Assembly (NCBI GenBank): GCA_947497295.1
Contig: CANMFU010000002.1
Coordinates: 434,001 to 498,000, forward strand
Direction of reading: 5' to 3'
Length of the DNA: 64,000 bases
Source: an uncultured Roseovarius sp.
GTDB lineage: Bacteria; Pseudomonadota; Alphaproteobacteria; Rhodobacterales; Rhodobacteraceae
The position numbers were made by a program, and so were the translations under genes. Under the pieces are notes generated by a model, which did not search any database, was not told the origin of the DNA, and worked only from the letters and a program-made list of their open reading frames with translations. This document shows, in pieces, positions 35,641 to 44,811 of this stretch. Numbering within the stretch: position 1 is the first letter of the stretch; every line of letters begins with the position of its first letter.

Positions 35641-36674
35641 CACATCGCATCCGGTGCCATCGCATAGGCGCGCTGGATCGGCATCAGGACCAGCATACGG
35701 CCCTCATCGCGCAGTGTTCCAGCGGCGCGCCCGGCTGCGTCGCCCGTTCCCATGAACAGGTCGGCCCTCTGCGCGCCCTTGATGGCTGAACCTGTGTCTT
35801 GGGCCACCATCAGGCGGTGGACTGGCTCTGACCCGGCCTTCTCGATCCAGACAGGCGCACCCAATGGGACAAATGCGGGATCGACGGCGATTGACCGGCC
35901 CGTTGTGATCGAGCGGTTCATCGCGCCGCGCGGGCCGTGCGCAGGGTCGATATCATCAATGCGGCGAAAAAATACATAGGACGCGTTATGCAGCAACAGT
36001 TCTGCACCCGCCTCGGGATTGCGCCTCACCCAGCTTTTGATCACTTGGGCGGATACCTGATGCAGATTGTAGATCCCCCGCCGGACCAGCTCCGCTCCGA
36101 TAGAGCTGTATTCATGCCCATTGGCGCCACCATAACCGACACGGATCATGCGGCCATCGGGCAGACGAATACGGCCAGACCCCTGAATTTGAAGGAAAAA
36201 CAGCTCCACCGGGTCATCAACCCACGCGATTTCAAGCCCTCGGTTCTTCATTTCCGGGCCCGCTTCAATCTCGCGCCGGGTCAGCCACAGATCTGTTTCA
36301 CGGGCCTCTGGGGGTTGCTGATACAGCGGATACCGGTATCGTTCGCTGGCGCGCAACGCACCATCAAGCTCGGGTTCGAAGTAACCCGTGAACAGCGCAG
36401 GCTTGCCTTCGGTGATCAGAACCGGGCGAAAGAAAAGCTCAAAGAAGTCCCGCGCGCCCGGTTTTTGCTGCGCAAGCGCGCAAAGCGGACGCCAGTCGAA
36501 ATCCTTCATATCGCGGCAGGTCTGCGCAAAAACATTCAGCGCGCTGGCGTGATCGTCTTCCGTCCAACCGTCGAGATCAGCAAAGCTGAGGATATCATAG
36601 CGGACATCGGACGCAGCGACACTGCCTGCCCAAGGCAGCGCCAGCAGTATCGCGGCAATGGCCGCCCTGATCAT
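35640..36674 (-). CDS. mltA: Membrane-bound lytic murein transglycosylase A
   Basis: MltA cleaves the glycan strands of peptidoglycan to 1,6-anhydro products. The start ATG 36674 overlaps the stop of the Tim44-like gene and gives 344 residues with a signal peptide (MIRAAIAAILLALPWAGSVA, cut near ASD). No lipobox Cys is seen, so it may be soluble in the periplasm. The MltA domain shows LFTGYFEPELDGALRASERY, FFLQIQGSGRIRLPDGRMIR and VGYGGANGHEYSSIG. The 3D-type barrel part has PVHRLMVAQDTGSAIKGAQR with ADLFMGTG, including the catalytic Asp region. Confidence 0.95.
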   Translation of the reverse strand: MIRAAIAAILLALPWAGSVAASDVRYDILSFADLDGWTEDDHASALNVFAQTCRDMKDFDWRPLCALAQQKPGARDFFELFFRPVLITEGKPALFTGYFEPELDGALRASERYRYPLYQQPPEARETDLWLTRREIEAGPEMKNRGLEIAWVDDPVELFFLQIQGSGRIRLPDGRMIRVGYGGANGHEYSSIGAELVRRGIYNLHQVSAQVIKSWVRRNPEAGAELLLHNASYVFFRRIDDIDPAHGPRGAMNRSITTGRSIAVDPAFVPLGAPVWIEKAGSEPVHRLMVAQDTGSAIKGAQRADLFMGTGDAAGRAAGTLRDEGRMLVLMPIQRAYAMAPDAM

Positions 36675-37327
36675 TCGCCCGTGGCGACGAGCCGCCAATT
36701 GGGATCGTCGGCGCCCATGGCGCGTTCGAAGGTCCAGACATCTTTCTGGCGCTTCGATTTTCCGGGCTCGCCCTCAACAATCTCGCCATCGGCGCCGCGC
36801 ACGACCGACACCAGCTCGCCCACGAATTTGACTGTGATTTCCGCCGTCCTGCTAGCGTCATCGAACGCGGCAGACGACAGGGTCATGTCGCGGATACCGA
36901 TAAAATCAGTCTCGATTGTCAGACCTTTTTCCTCGCGGATCGCAATGACTTCGGCAAAGGAATTATAGACGTCCTCCGACAGGAAGGGGCGCATATCGTC
37001 GATCTCGCCGCGCTCGAACGCCATCAGGATCATCTCGTACGCGCCGCGCGCACCGCCAAGAAAATCAGTGACACCAAAGGACGGCTCGGCGCGCTTCATC
37101 TGTGCCAGTGCGACAGCCGTTTCGCTATCTTCAGGAACATGGTCTATAATGTCATGGTCAGGGCCGCCCTCGATCACTTCGAGTTTATGCGTGCGCGGCT
37201 TTTGCGGCGCCTGTACTTCACGCGTGGGCTCGTGCCCGTCGCGTGTTCCCAGAACGCTTCTGAGCCGCAGGATCAGGAAAACAGCGATGCCGGCGAGCAC
37301 CAGAAGCTGCAAAACGGGCGAGTTCAT
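36671..37327 (-). CDS. Tim44/TimA-domain inner-membrane protein
   Basis: This 218-residue protein starts at ATG 37327 (MNSPVLQLLVLAGIAVFLIL) after GAGGTCCT. It has one N-terminal membrane helix, a charged linker (RDGHEPTREVQAPQKPRTHK) and a C-terminal Tim44-like domain: FLGGARGAYEMILMAFERGE, FLSEDVYNSFAEVIAIREEK, AEITVKFVGELVSVVRGADG and DVWTFERAMGADDPNWRLVA. Mitochondrial Tim44 anchors the import motor; the bacterial relative is a membrane protein of unclear function. It is divergent from fxsA and heads the run to mltA and smr, with secB and dnaQ close by. Confidence 0.9.
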   Translation of the reverse strand: MNSPVLQLLVLAGIAVFLILRLRSVLGTRDGHEPTREVQAPQKPRTHKLEVIEGGPDHDIIDHVPEDSETAVALAQMKRAEPSFGVTDFLGGARGAYEMILMAFERGEIDDMRPFLSEDVYNSFAEVIAIREEKGLTIETDFIGIRDMTLSSAAFDDASRTAEITVKFVGELVSVVRGADGEIVEGEPGKSKRQKDVWTFERAMGADDPNWRLVATGE

Positions 37328-37439
37328 TAGGACCTCATTCAGGCAATGCGTTGAAAACCGTGTGTTGTTGATCATATGTAGGCGTGACTGCATGCCAAGT
37401 CCACCTTGGCGCACCGCAAAACAAAGGATGCACCCGCTC

Positions 37440-37913
37440 ATGTGGCTATTGATGGCTTTCATACTCGTCCCGCTGGTCGAAATTGGCCTGTTCATTCAGG
37501 TGGGTGGGATCATCGGTTTGTGGCCAACACTGCTGATTGTGTTGTTGACCGCCATATTGGGAACCTGGCTGGTCCGGGCGCAGGGCGCTGTGGCCATGGG
37601 CCAGCTTCGCGGCTCATTCTCGCAGCAGACCGACCCGACCGAGCCGCTGGCGCATGGGGCGATGATCCTGATTGCCGGCGTTCTGCTGCTGACGCCGGGG
37701 TTTTTCACCGATGCGTTGGGATTCGCGCTACTTACGCCGCCATTCCGGCGCGCGGCCTTCGCCTATCTGCGCAAAAGGATCAATGTCCAGAGTTTCAGCA
37801 CTGGACCGCAGGGCGCGCCGCGCAGCCAAGGCCCCACTACAATCGAGGGCGAATACCACGAAGTTCCCCCCGAGGACACGCCGCGCGGTCCGTCCGGCTG
37901 GACGAGGGATTGA
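37440..37913 (+). CDS. FxsA family membrane protein
   Basis: This is a small inner-membrane protein (157 residues from ATG 37440; ATG 37428 would add MHPL but sits directly on the AAAGG ribosome site). The membrane segments are MWLLMAFILVPLVEIGLFIQ, LWPTLLIVLLTAILGTWLVR and HGAMILIAGVLLLTPGFFTD. The FxsA signature VEIGLFIQVGGIIGL and the TPGFFTDALGFALLTPPFR stretch are clear. A hydrophilic tail follows (GPTTIEGEYHEVPPEDTPRG). In E. coli FxsA overproduction prevents phage T7 exclusion by F; the cellular role is unknown. It is 57 bases before secB. Confidence 0.9.
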   Translation: MWLLMAFILVPLVEIGLFIQVGGIIGLWPTLLIVLLTAILGTWLVRAQGAVAMGQLRGSFSQQTDPTEPLAHGAMILIAGVLLLTPGFFTDALGFALLTPPFRRAAFAYLRKRINVQSFSTGPQGAPRSQGPTTIEGEYHEVPPEDTPRGPSGWTRD

Positions 37914-37970
37914 GGCAGCGCCGCCAACCTGCTAATTCAGGCGCATATCCCGTCCAACAAGGAGAATACG

Positions 37971-38483
37971 ATGGCCGAGCAGGAAAACGGCGCCGAAGGC
38001 GCGCAGGAGCAACAGCCTCAGCAGCAACCGCAGGTTAAGATGAATACCCTCACGCAGTTCGTGCGCGATCTGTCGTTCGAGAATATTCTGGCCCAGCGTG
38101 GCAGTGGCGGCGAAGTGCAGCCCGATGTCACGGTCAACGTGCATCTGGAGCCAAAAAAGCGCAGCGCCGAGAACCAGTACGAGGTCATTGCCAAGCTCAA
38201 GATCAATTCCAGGAACAAGGGCACCGACGAGGATCTGTTCATTTTGGAGCTGGAATATGCCGGCGTTTTCCACATTGAGGGCGTGCCAGAGGATCAACTT
38301 CACCCGTTCCTGATGATCGAATGTCCGCGCATGATGTTCCCGTTCTTCCGCCGGATCGTATCCGACGTGACGCGCGATGGTGGTTTCCCGCCACTGAACC
38401 TGGAAAACATCGATTTCGTTGCAATCTACCGTCAGGAAATTGCGCGCATGCAGGCCGAAAAAGGCCAGCGCGCCGACGCCTGA
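37971..38483 (+). CDS. secB: Protein-export chaperone SecB
   Basis: SecB is the tetrameric chaperone that keeps preproteins unfolded and hands them to SecA. The 170-residue protein has a glutamine-rich N-terminal extension (EGAQEQQPQQQPQVKM), then TLTQFVRDLSFENILAQRGS, VTVNVHLEPKKRSAENQYEV, LELEYAGVFHIEGVPEDQLH and CPRMMFPFFRRIVSDVTRDG with GFPPLNLENIDFVAIY. The ribosome site AAGGAGAATACG precedes the start. A hairpin follows its stop. Confidence 0.97.
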   Translation: MAEQENGAEGAQEQQPQQQPQVKMNTLTQFVRDLSFENILAQRGSGGEVQPDVTVNVHLEPKKRSAENQYEVIAKLKINSRNKGTDEDLFILELEYAGVFHIEGVPEDQLHPFLMIECPRMMFPFFRRIVSDVTRDGGFPPLNLENIDFVAIYRQEIARMQAEKGQRADA

Positions 38484-38502
38484 TCAGATGGCATGACAGT
38501 TT

Positions 38503-38528
38503 TCAGGCCGCTTTTTGATGCGGCCTGA
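38503..38528. terminator. Hairpin terminator between convergent secB and dnaQ
   Basis: TCAGGCCGC pairs with GCGGCCTGA around an 8-base loop. On the plus strand TTT precedes it and GGTTTCT follows; on the minus strand the loop-distal side reads AAAACTG. It lies 19 bases after the secB stop and just past the dnaQ stop, so it may act on both. Confidence 0.75.
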
Positions 38529-38534
38529 GGTTTC

Positions 38535-39227
38535 TCAGCCCAGTTTATCCCACAGGGGCGTGTCGCCCAATGTTTTGACGAACGCGCTGTGCGCTTCAAC
38601 CTCGGCTTTGGTCAGGCGGGCGGGCAGGGGGTGTTGCCTTGGGGCTGCGCGCCAGGCTGTATGTGTCTCTGATCCGCTCGTTCGGCTCTGATCCGGCGCC
38701 AGTACAAGATCTGGCTGACGACCGCCGATCAACTCCAGATAGACTTCGGCCAGAATTTCGGAATCCAGCAAAGCGCCGTGGAGCGTGCGCGCGCCGTTGT
38801 CGATGTTGAAGCGGCGGCACAGCGCATCCAGAGACGCAGGCGAGCCGGGAAATTTCTTGCGCGCGATGGCCAGCGTATCAATGGCCTGCTCCCACGGCAA
38901 TTGCGGCAACTTCATCCAGCGAAGTTCGGCATTCAGGAATTTCATGTCGAATGCAGCGTTGTGAATGACCAGTTTGGCGTCGCCGATAAAGCTAAGGAAT
39001 GCCTGCGCAATATCGGCAAACAGCGGCTTGTCACGCAGAAAATCATCCCCAAGTCCATGCACCTTGAAGGCGTCCTCAGGCATGGCGCGCTGCGGGTTGA
39101 TATACTGGTGGTATGTGCGTCCGGTTGGCATGTGATTCAGCAGCTCAACACCACCGATTTCAACGATGCGATCACCCTGATCAGGCTCGAATCCGGTCGT
39201 TTCAGTGTCTAACACAATCTCACGCAC
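38535..39227 (-). CDS. dnaQ: DNA polymerase III epsilon subunit (proofreading exonuclease)
   Basis: DnaQ is the 3'-5' proofreading exonuclease of the replicative polymerase. I choose GTG 39227 (MREIVLDTETTGFEPDQGDR), preceded by AGGAAGGG at the right distance; ATG 39251 is an alternative that adds eight residues. The 230-residue protein has Exo I DTETTG, GLGDDFLRDKPLFADIAQAF, Exo II HNAAFDMKFLNAEL and Exo III HGALLDSEILAEVYLELIGG with the catalytic His and Asp. A short tail would bind the alpha subunit. It overlaps coaE by 8 bases and ends the maf-aroE-coaE-dnaQ operon. Confidence 0.95.
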   Translation of the reverse strand: MREIVLDTETTGFEPDQGDRIVEIGGVELLNHMPTGRTYHQYINPQRAMPEDAFKVHGLGDDFLRDKPLFADIAQAFLSFIGDAKLVIHNAAFDMKFLNAELRWMKLPQLPWEQAIDTLAIARKKFPGSPASLDALCRRFNIDNGARTLHGALLDSEILAEVYLELIGGRQPDLVLAPDQSRTSGSETHTAWRAAPRQHPLPARLTKAEVEAHSAFVKTLGDTPLWDKLG

Positions 39228-39813
39228 GGTGTAGACCCTTCCTGATGTCATCGACGATAACCTGCACCTGCGCGCGGGCATTTTCAAGCGTATCGGTGGT
39301 AATAACCCATGTCGCGCGCCGGCGTTTTTCGGCATCTGGCATCTGTTTGGCGAGAATGACGTCGAACTGCGCCTCGCTCATTGTATTCCGCGCCAAAACA
39401 CGGGCGCGCTGTACTTCGGGCGGGGCAGTAACGCAAACCGTAGCGTCCATCATCGCATCAAAGCCGCCCTCGAACAGCAGCGGGATGTCGAGAACGGTGA
39501 TATCAGACTCCGTTTCCGCCAAAAATGCCTGTCTGTCAGCCGCGACAAGCGGATGGACGATTGCCTCGATCCGCGTCAGCGCGGTGTCATCTTCTGCCAT
39601 GATCGCCTTGAGACGGGGACGCGATACGCCGCCACCCTCGATCGCAGTGGGGAAATGCGCACAGATCGGCGCAACAGCCGCGCCGCCCGGTGCATAGAGC
39701 CGATGCACCGCCGCGTCCGCATCCCATACCGCGCAGCCGAGATCCGCGAACATGCCCGCCGTGGTGGATTTGCCCATGCCAATTGATCCGGTCAGGCCCA
39801 ACAGAAATGTCAT
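39220..39813 (-). CDS. coaE: Dephospho-CoA kinase
   Basis: CoaE phosphorylates the ribose of dephospho-CoA in the last step of CoA synthesis. The 197-residue protein starts at ATG 39813, overlapping the aroE stop by one base. The P-loop is GLTGSIGMGKSTTAGMFADL at the N-terminus; VWDADAAVHRLYAPGG, VLDIPLLFEGGFDAMMDATV and the Arg-rich lid MPDAEKRRRATWVI follow. The length and motifs are typical. It is the third gene of the operon running leftwards from the candidate origin. Confidence 0.96.
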   Translation of the reverse strand: MTFLLGLTGSIGMGKSTTAGMFADLGCAVWDADAAVHRLYAPGGAAVAPICAHFPTAIEGGGVSRPRLKAIMAEDDTALTRIEAIVHPLVAADRQAFLAETESDITVLDIPLLFEGGFDAMMDATVCVTAPPEVQRARVLARNTMSEAQFDVILAKQMPDAEKRRRATWVITTDTLENARAQVQVIVDDIRKGLHRA

Positions 39814-40643
39814 CAAAGCGCGGCAGCCCGCGTCGCAGCATCAACTTCGGGCCTCTCGCCGAACCACCGCTCGAATCCCGGCACCGCCTGATGGAGCAGC
39901 ATTCCGAGGCCATCAACAGTCTGACAACCCATCTGATCCGCGACTTCCAGCAGCTTTGTACGCAAGGGCGCGTAGACGATATCAGTGACGACTGTACCTT
40001 TTTGCAACCCGTCCAGAGGAACGCGCAAAGGCTGCTGGCCGACCATGCCCAGCGATGTGGTATTCACTACCGTCGCGCAATGCTCCAACATGTTACCGGC
40101 CTGTACCCAGTCGAACACGCGCAACCTCTTGCCGAATTCCTGCGCCAGCGCATCGGCGCGCACGCGAGTGCGATTGGACAACAATATCTCAGGCACGCCC
40201 GCATCCAGCAGGGCCGCGATCACCGCGCGCGATGCGCCGCCAGCGCCCAGCACGGCCGCAGGACCAGCAGCCGCATCCCAGCCGGACGGCGCGCTTTGCA
40301 GATTTTTTATGAACCCGTAACCATCCGTATTATCAGCATGTATTTTACCATCCTTGCGGAAAATCAGGGTATTCGCCGCACCGATCAGTGTTGCACGATC
40401 CGTGATCATATCCACCAGGTCCAGCACCTTTTCCTTGTGCGGGATGGTAATATTGACGCCAACAAACCCGGCCTTGGGTAAAACACGCAACACTTCGGCC
40501 AGATTGTCCGGGCTGACATCCATAGGAATGTAATGGCCCGGCAGACCCATTGATTTCAGCCAGTGGCGGTGGATTTTTGGCGATTTCGAATGGGCAACAG
40601 GCGATCCTATCACTCCGGCCAGAGGTATTTTTTGCTCTGTCAT
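39813..40643 (-). CDS. aroE: Shikimate dehydrogenase (NADP+)
   Basis: AroE reduces 3-dehydroshikimate in aromatic amino-acid synthesis. The 276-residue protein has the substrate motif VIGSPVAHSKSPKIHRHWLK, the catalytic Lys in GVNITIPHKEKVLDLVD and the Asp in ADNTDGYGFIKNL. The NADP-binding loop is VLGAGGASRAVIAALLDAGV followed by LSNRTRVRADAL. The C-terminal helix is DGLGMLLHQAVPGFERWFGE. The start overlaps the maf stop (ATGA, 40640-40643). Confidence 0.97.
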   Translation of the reverse strand: MTEQKIPLAGVIGSPVAHSKSPKIHRHWLKSMGLPGHYIPMDVSPDNLAEVLRVLPKAGFVGVNITIPHKEKVLDLVDMITDRATLIGAANTLIFRKDGKIHADNTDGYGFIKNLQSAPSGWDAAAGPAAVLGAGGASRAVIAALLDAGVPEILLSNRTRVRADALAQEFGKRLRVFDWVQAGNMLEHCATVVNTTSLGMVGQQPLRVPLDGLQKGTVVTDIVYAPLRTKLLEVADQMGCQTVDGLGMLLHQAVPGFERWFGERPEVDAATRAAAL

Positions 40644-41239
40644 GTGTCCAGCACTCCTCGCGTCATCAAAAAGCCGAGCAGTTCCAGCAGGGGCAGACCC
40701 AGCACATGGAAATAATCCCCCTTGATACGCTCAAACAGCCGCACGCCTTCTTCTTCCAGTTTGTAGGCGCCCACGGAATGACGAATGCTGTCCCAGTTGC
40801 GCGCCACATAATCGTTCAGATACGCATCTGATACAGCACGCATCTGCATTTCTACAATGCCAACATGCCGCCAAACCGGCGCGCCGCCGTCATAAACCAC
40901 AGCGGCGGATATCAGGTGGTGCGTTTGGCCGCGCATCTGCGTCAGTTGTTCAATCGCCTGCTCGGGCGTGTCCGGTTTGGACAGGAGCGTGCCGCCAAGA
41001 TCCAGAACCTGATCGCAGCCGATAACCAGCGCGCCGGGATGCCGGTCACTGATTTTCCGCGCTTTCAAATCCGCCAGTGTATCGGCAATGTCGCGCGGCT
41101 GTGCATCTTCGGCCTGAAGTGCAGCTTTGACGGCATGTTCGTCGATCCGGGCTGCTTTTGTGTCAAAGCGGACGCCTGCATTGCGTAGCAGCGTGCACCG
41201 GATTTCCGAGGTCGAGGCAAGTATGATGCGAATAGACAT
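40640..41239 (-). CDS. maf: Maf-family nucleoside triphosphate pyrophosphatase
   Basis: Maf proteins hydrolyse non-canonical or modified nucleoside triphosphates. The 199-residue protein shows the N-terminal motif IILASTSEIRCTLLRNAGVR, ARIDEHAVKAAL, the catalytic Asp region VIGCDQVLDLGGTLLSKPDT, QMRGQTHHLISAAVV, SVGAYKLEEEGVRLFERIKG and YFHVLGLPLLELLGFL. ILASTSEIR differs from the common ILASASPRR, as in the YceF/MafB-like group. It is the first gene of the leftward operon; its start codon borders the candidate origin, and a DnaA-box-like site overlaps that border. Confidence 0.94.
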   Translation of the reverse strand: MSIRIILASTSEIRCTLLRNAGVRFDTKAARIDEHAVKAALQAEDAQPRDIADTLADLKARKISDRHPGALVIGCDQVLDLGGTLLSKPDTPEQAIEQLTQMRGQTHHLISAAVVYDGGAPVWRHVGIVEMQMRAVSDAYLNDYVARNWDSIRHSVGAYKLEEEGVRLFERIKGDYFHVLGLPLLELLGFLMTRGVLDT

Positions 41240-41655
41240 GTGGACAACTCATGGGCAAGTGGCGGCGAATGACCCCCTCTTATCCACATTTTGCAAGATC
41301 CGCTATTAGGGTGGGGACAATGGCACCATTCCAGCCGCCGCCAATGAGGTCATCCCATGGTGGATTGTATGAAATCTGCGGGTGTAGGAATCATTTCCAC
41401 ACGAGGTTATCCTCGTGGTCAGCGGTCGATCTCAGGTGTCGATCGAAAACTCTTTAATACTTGAATACGCTTAATATTTTATTCACTTGGATGCCTTGGA
41501 TAGATTTAATCTGCAGACTTATCCCAAGCATCGCCGATTGTGGACGGATCTGTGAGCAGCTCAATAATCCACAGAGAACGATGCCCCTACCTAATCATCT
41601 TCTTTCTCTATATCTCTTCTTATTATTAGTAAGGACATCAACCCGGAGACACGCC
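41240..41655. other. oriC: Candidate chromosomal replication origin (oriC) between maf and hemJ
   Basis: This 416-base gap has no gene and separates leftward (maf operon) from rightward (hemJ-rho-mnmE...) transcription. It contains a perfect DnaA box TTATCCACA at 41280-41288. One-mismatch boxes are at 41239-41247 (reverse strand, TTGTCCACA) and 41565-41573 (TAATCCACA), and a weaker TTATCCCAA is at 41519-41527. AT-rich stretches at about 41453-41485 and 41591-41632 could unwind. A CACGAGG-TTAT-CCTCGTG hairpin is at 41400-41417. The nearby parAB genes and parS sites and the known alphaproteobacterial order around origins support the call. Confidence 0.7.
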
Positions 41656-42105
41656 TTGTTCTCGATCCTCGCAGATATCTATCCATGGACGAAATCGCTT
41701 CACATCATATCAGTGATCGCCTGGATGGCCGGGTTATTCTACCTTCCCAGGCTGTTCGTCTATCATGTTGAGGCGGCACAGAAGGGCGATAGCCGCGATG
41801 AAATTTTCCAAGTGATGGAGCGCAGGCTGCTTCGGGCGATCATGAACCCGGCGATGATCGCAACCTGGCTGTTTGGACTGGCGTTGGTAATGACGCCGGG
41901 CATCGTTGACTGGTCGTCTGTCTGGCCGTGGACCAAGGCCGCGAGCGTGCTGGCAATGACGTGGTTTCATCAGTGGCTGGGCCAGCGCCGCAAGGACTTG
42001 GCACAAGGCGCTTGCACCGTTTCCGGCCGCACGTTTCGTATGATGAACGAGGTGCCAACGCTTCTGTTGATCATCATCGTTTTTTCTGTCGTCATGAAGT
42101 TCTAG
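41656..42105 (+). CDS. hemJ: Protoporphyrinogen oxidase HemJ
   Basis: HemJ is the membrane enzyme that oxidises protoporphyrinogen IX in many bacteria lacking HemG/HemY. I place the start at TTG 41656, 8 bases after GGAG, giving 149 residues; the longer upstream frame reads into the candidate origin and is not conserved-looking. Signatures are YPWTKSLHIISVIAWMAGLF with the conserved His and YLPRLFVYHVEAAQKG. RRLLRAIMNPAMIATWLFGL and FRMMNEVPTLLLIIIVFSVV mark the later membrane helices. Four membrane segments fit. In related genomes hemJ lies near hemE and rho; hemE is not in this window. Confidence 0.93.
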   Translation: MFSILADIYPWTKSLHIISVIAWMAGLFYLPRLFVYHVEAAQKGDSRDEIFQVMERRLLRAIMNPAMIATWLFGLALVMTPGIVDWSSVWPWTKAASVLAMTWFHQWLGQRRKDLAQGACTVSGRTFRMMNEVPTLLLIIIVFSVVMKF

Positions 42106-42223
42106 GCCTGATTGACTCGAGGCGTTTCAGCGCGTAATCAAACGTCCAGGCACCCCGTCCGGGGCTATGCAATTCCCTGAAGACCAATTGATGTTTGCGC
42201 CCATGCGCATATGAGGCTGATCC

Positions 42224-43498
42224 ATGTCCGTAGAAGACCGTTTGAATTTGTGCGACCTCAAGGCGCATACCGCCAAAGACCTGCTGTCGATGGCCGAGGA
42301 GCTGGAGATCGAAAACGCGTCGACCATGCGCAAGGGCGAGATGATGTTCTCGATCCTGAAGGAGCGGGCCGAGGACGGTTGGAGAGTTTTTGGCGATGGC
42401 GTGATCGAAGTCTTGCAGGACGGTTTTGGGTTTTTGCGCTCACCAGAGGCGAACTATCTACCCGGCCCGGATGATATTTATGTGTCCCCCGACATTATCC
42501 GGCGTTTTTCGCTGCGGACCGGTGACACCATTGAAGGTGAGATGAAACAGCCGGATGATTCCGAGCGTTATTTTGCTCTGACCAGTGTCGAGCAAATCAA
42601 CTTCGAAGATCCCGAAAAGGCGCGTCACAAGATTGCATTCGACAACCTGACGCCGCTTTACCCGGACGAGCGTCTGACGCTGGAGGTCGACGATCCGACG
42701 ATCAAGGACAAGACGGCCCGCATCATTGATCTGGTAGCGCCCATCGGCAAGGGCCAGCGGTCGCTGGTTGTAGCGCCGCCGCGGACCGGTAAAACCGTGA
42801 TTTTGCAAAATATCGCCGCCAGCATCGAGCGGAACCATCCGGAATGCTACCTAATCGTTTTGCTGATCGACGAGCGGCCCGAGGAAGTCACGGACATGCA
42901 GCGGTCCGTGAAAGGCGAAGTGGTCAGTTCCACCTTTGATGAGCCGGCAACGCGCCACGTCGCTGTCGCTGAAATGGTCATCGAAAAGGCCAAGCGGTTG
43001 GTCGAACATAAGCGAGATGTTGTTATCCTGCTGGATTCAATCACTAGACTTGGTAGGGCTTACAACACGGTTGTGCCGTCATCCGGCAAGGTTTTGACGG
43101 GCGGTGTCGATGCGAACGCGCTGCAGCGACCCAAGCGTTTCTTTGGCGCCGCGCGTAATATCGAAGAGGGTGGATCGCTGACGATAATCTCGACCGCGCT
43201 GATCGACACCGGCAGCCGGATGGATGAAGTCATCTTTGAAGAATTCAAGGGTACCGGTAACTCGGAATTGGTTCTTGACCGCAAGATCGCAGATAAACGT
43301 GTGTTCCCGGCTATCGACATCCTCAAGTCAGGCACCCGCAAGGAAGAGCTTCTAGTCGACAAAATGGACCTTCAGAAGACATTCGTTCTGCGCCGGATTC
43401 TCAATCCGATGGGAACAACAGATGCTGTTGAATTCCTGATCTCGAAACTCCGGCAGACCAAAACAAATGCCGAATTCTTTGATTCGATGAATACCTGA
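42224..43498 (+). CDS. rho: Transcription termination factor Rho
   Basis: Rho is the hexameric RNA-dependent ATPase that ends transcription. The 424-residue protein has the N-terminal helix bundle ([20 protein letters not shown]) and the cold-shock-like RNA-binding domain ([39 protein letters not shown]). The ATPase core has Walker A APPRTGKT at 184-191, [25 protein letters not shown], the Q-loop [20 protein letters not shown] and the R-loop [21 protein letters not shown] 118-base leader separates it from hemJ and may serve autoregulation. Confidence 0.98.
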   Translation: MSVEDRLNLCDLKAHTAKDLLSMAEELEIENASTMRKGEMMFSILKERAEDGWRVFGDGVIEVLQDGFGFLRSPEANYLPGPDDIYVSPDIIRRFSLRTGDTIEGEMKQPDDSERYFALTSVEQINFEDPEKARHKIAFDNLTPLYPDERLTLEVDDPTIKDKTARIIDLVAPIGKGQRSLVVAPPRTGKTVILQNIAASIERNHPECYLIVLLIDERPEEVTDMQRSVKGEVVSSTFDEPATRHVAVAEMVIEKAKRLVEHKRDVVILLDSITRLGRAYNTVVPSSGKVLTGGVDANALQRPKRFFGAARNIEEGGSLTIISTALIDTGSRMDEVIFEEFKGTGNSELVLDRKIADKRVFPAIDILKSGTRKEELLVDKMDLQKTFVLRRILNPMGTTDAVEFLISKLRQTKTNAEFFDSMNT

Positions 43499-43523
43499 CA
43501 CCGCAATCAACGGGGGAATGATC

Positions 43524-44807
43524 GTGGACACGATCTTTGCAATGTCCTCAGCACAGGGCAAGGCGGGCGTATCCGTGCTGCGCGTGTCCGGGCCGCACGC
43601 CTTTGACGCGTGCCGGGCCTTGTGCGGGGACGTTCCGCCACGGCGTGTTGCTTCCTTGCGTGTCCTCGCGGATTCCACTGGTGAATTGCTAGATCAGGCT
43701 TTGGTTCTGACCTTTGCGAAAGGCGCCAGTTTTACCGGCGAAAAAAGCGTTGAGTTTCAGGTCCATGGCAGCATTGCGGTTGTTACGGCCGTATTAAATG
43801 AGTTGGCGAAACTTCCTGATTTCCGAATGGCGGACCCGGGAGAGTTTACGCGCCGTGCGCTGGAAAACGGATGCCTGGACATCGCTCAGATCGAAGGTCT
43901 TGCTGACCTTATTGACGCTGAAACTGAAATGCAGCGCAAGCAGGCCCTGCGCGTTCTGTCCGGTGATCTGGGAGCCCGCGCCGAAGGATGGCGTCGCGAT
44001 TTGATCAGGGCGGCCGCGTTGATCGAGGCCACAATCGATTTCGCAGACGAAGACATCCCGGTAGATGTATCGCCCGAAGTGACGGCATTGGTGTCCGCTG
44101 TGATCCAGGATCTTGACCGAGAAATTGCGGGCGTTGTAGTGGCTGAACGTATCCGGACGGGGTTTGAAGTTGCCATTCTTGGATCGCCGAACGTCGGCAA
44201 GTCGACTTTGCTGAATGCGTTGGCCGGCCGGGACGCTGCTATAACCTCGGATGTGGCGGGGACGACGCGGGATGTAATTGAAGTTCGCATGGACATCAAG
44301 GGGCTGCCGGTTACTCTCCTGGATACAGCAGGCTTGCGGGATACTGAGGATCGCGTCGAAGCAATTGGCGTCGAACGCGCGAAAATCAGGGCGATGTCAG
44401 CCGATCTTCGCGTAATTTTGGTTGCCCCGGATGAAGACCTACCCATGGAGCCCCAGGCAGATGACATTGTGCTTTTGGCTAAGAGTGACATCTATACGGG
44501 CGACTATCCGGGAATTTCAGGAAAGACCGGCGCTGGCATTGATCAGTTGGTCAATCGTATTGCTGATGTGCTAAGTAAGCGGGCGTCCCAGACTGGTGTT
44601 GCTATTCGATTACGGCACCGTGACGCAATGCTTCGAGGGGTCAAGTATCTGCGGGCCGCTGTTGAGTTATCTAGAGATCCCGATACAGCTGATCTGGCTG
44701 CAGAAGAGCTGCATAGTGCTGTGCGCGCCCTTGATTCTCTGGTAGGGCGTGTGGATATTGACAGCGTGCTGGACGAAATCTTCGCCAGCTTTTGCCTCGG
44801 AAAGTGA
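43524..44807 (+). CDS. mnmE: tRNA modification GTPase MnmE
   Basis: MnmE works with MnmG to place the cmnm5 group on the wobble uridine of several tRNAs. I prefer GTG 43524 ([20 protein letters not shown]), 8 bases after GGGGGA; ATG 43518 lies almost on that site. The 427-residue protein has the N-terminal THF-binding domain and [20 protein letters not shown]. The G domain starts with GSPNVGKST at 220-228, then [11 protein letters not shown] and [18 protein letters not shown]. The C-terminus FASFCLGK carries the CxGK motif. mnmG follows directly. The guanine-binding N/TKxD box is represented by LLAKSD. Confidence 0.97.
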   Translation: MDTIFAMSSAQGKAGVSVLRVSGPHAFDACRALCGDVPPRRVASLRVLADSTGELLDQALVLTFAKGASFTGEKSVEFQVHGSIAVVTAVLNELAKLPDFRMADPGEFTRRALENGCLDIAQIEGLADLIDAETEMQRKQALRVLSGDLGARAEGWRRDLIRAAALIEATIDFADEDIPVDVSPEVTALVSAVIQDLDREIAGVVVAERIRTGFEVAILGSPNVGKSTLLNALAGRDAAITSDVAGTTRDVIEVRMDIKGLPVTLLDTAGLRDTEDRVEAIGVERAKIRAMSADLRVILVAPDEDLPMEPQADDIVLLAKSDIYTGDYPGISGKTGAGIDQLVNRIADVLSKRASQTGVAIRLRHRDAMLRGVKYLRAAVELSRDPDTADLAAEELHSAVRALDSLVGRVDIDSVLDEIFASFCLGK

Positions 44808-44811
44808 GGAT

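Noticed and set aside
41461..41655. N-terminal extension of hemJ reading through the candidate origin
   Set aside because: HemJ proteins begin close to the LYPW/IYPW segment, and GGAG sits correctly before TTG 41656; the extension has no family resemblance.
42153..42164. CCCCGTCCGGGG hairpin in the rho leader as a regulatory element
   Set aside because: Only a 4-bp stem with a 4-base loop and no extension or T run; too weak to call.
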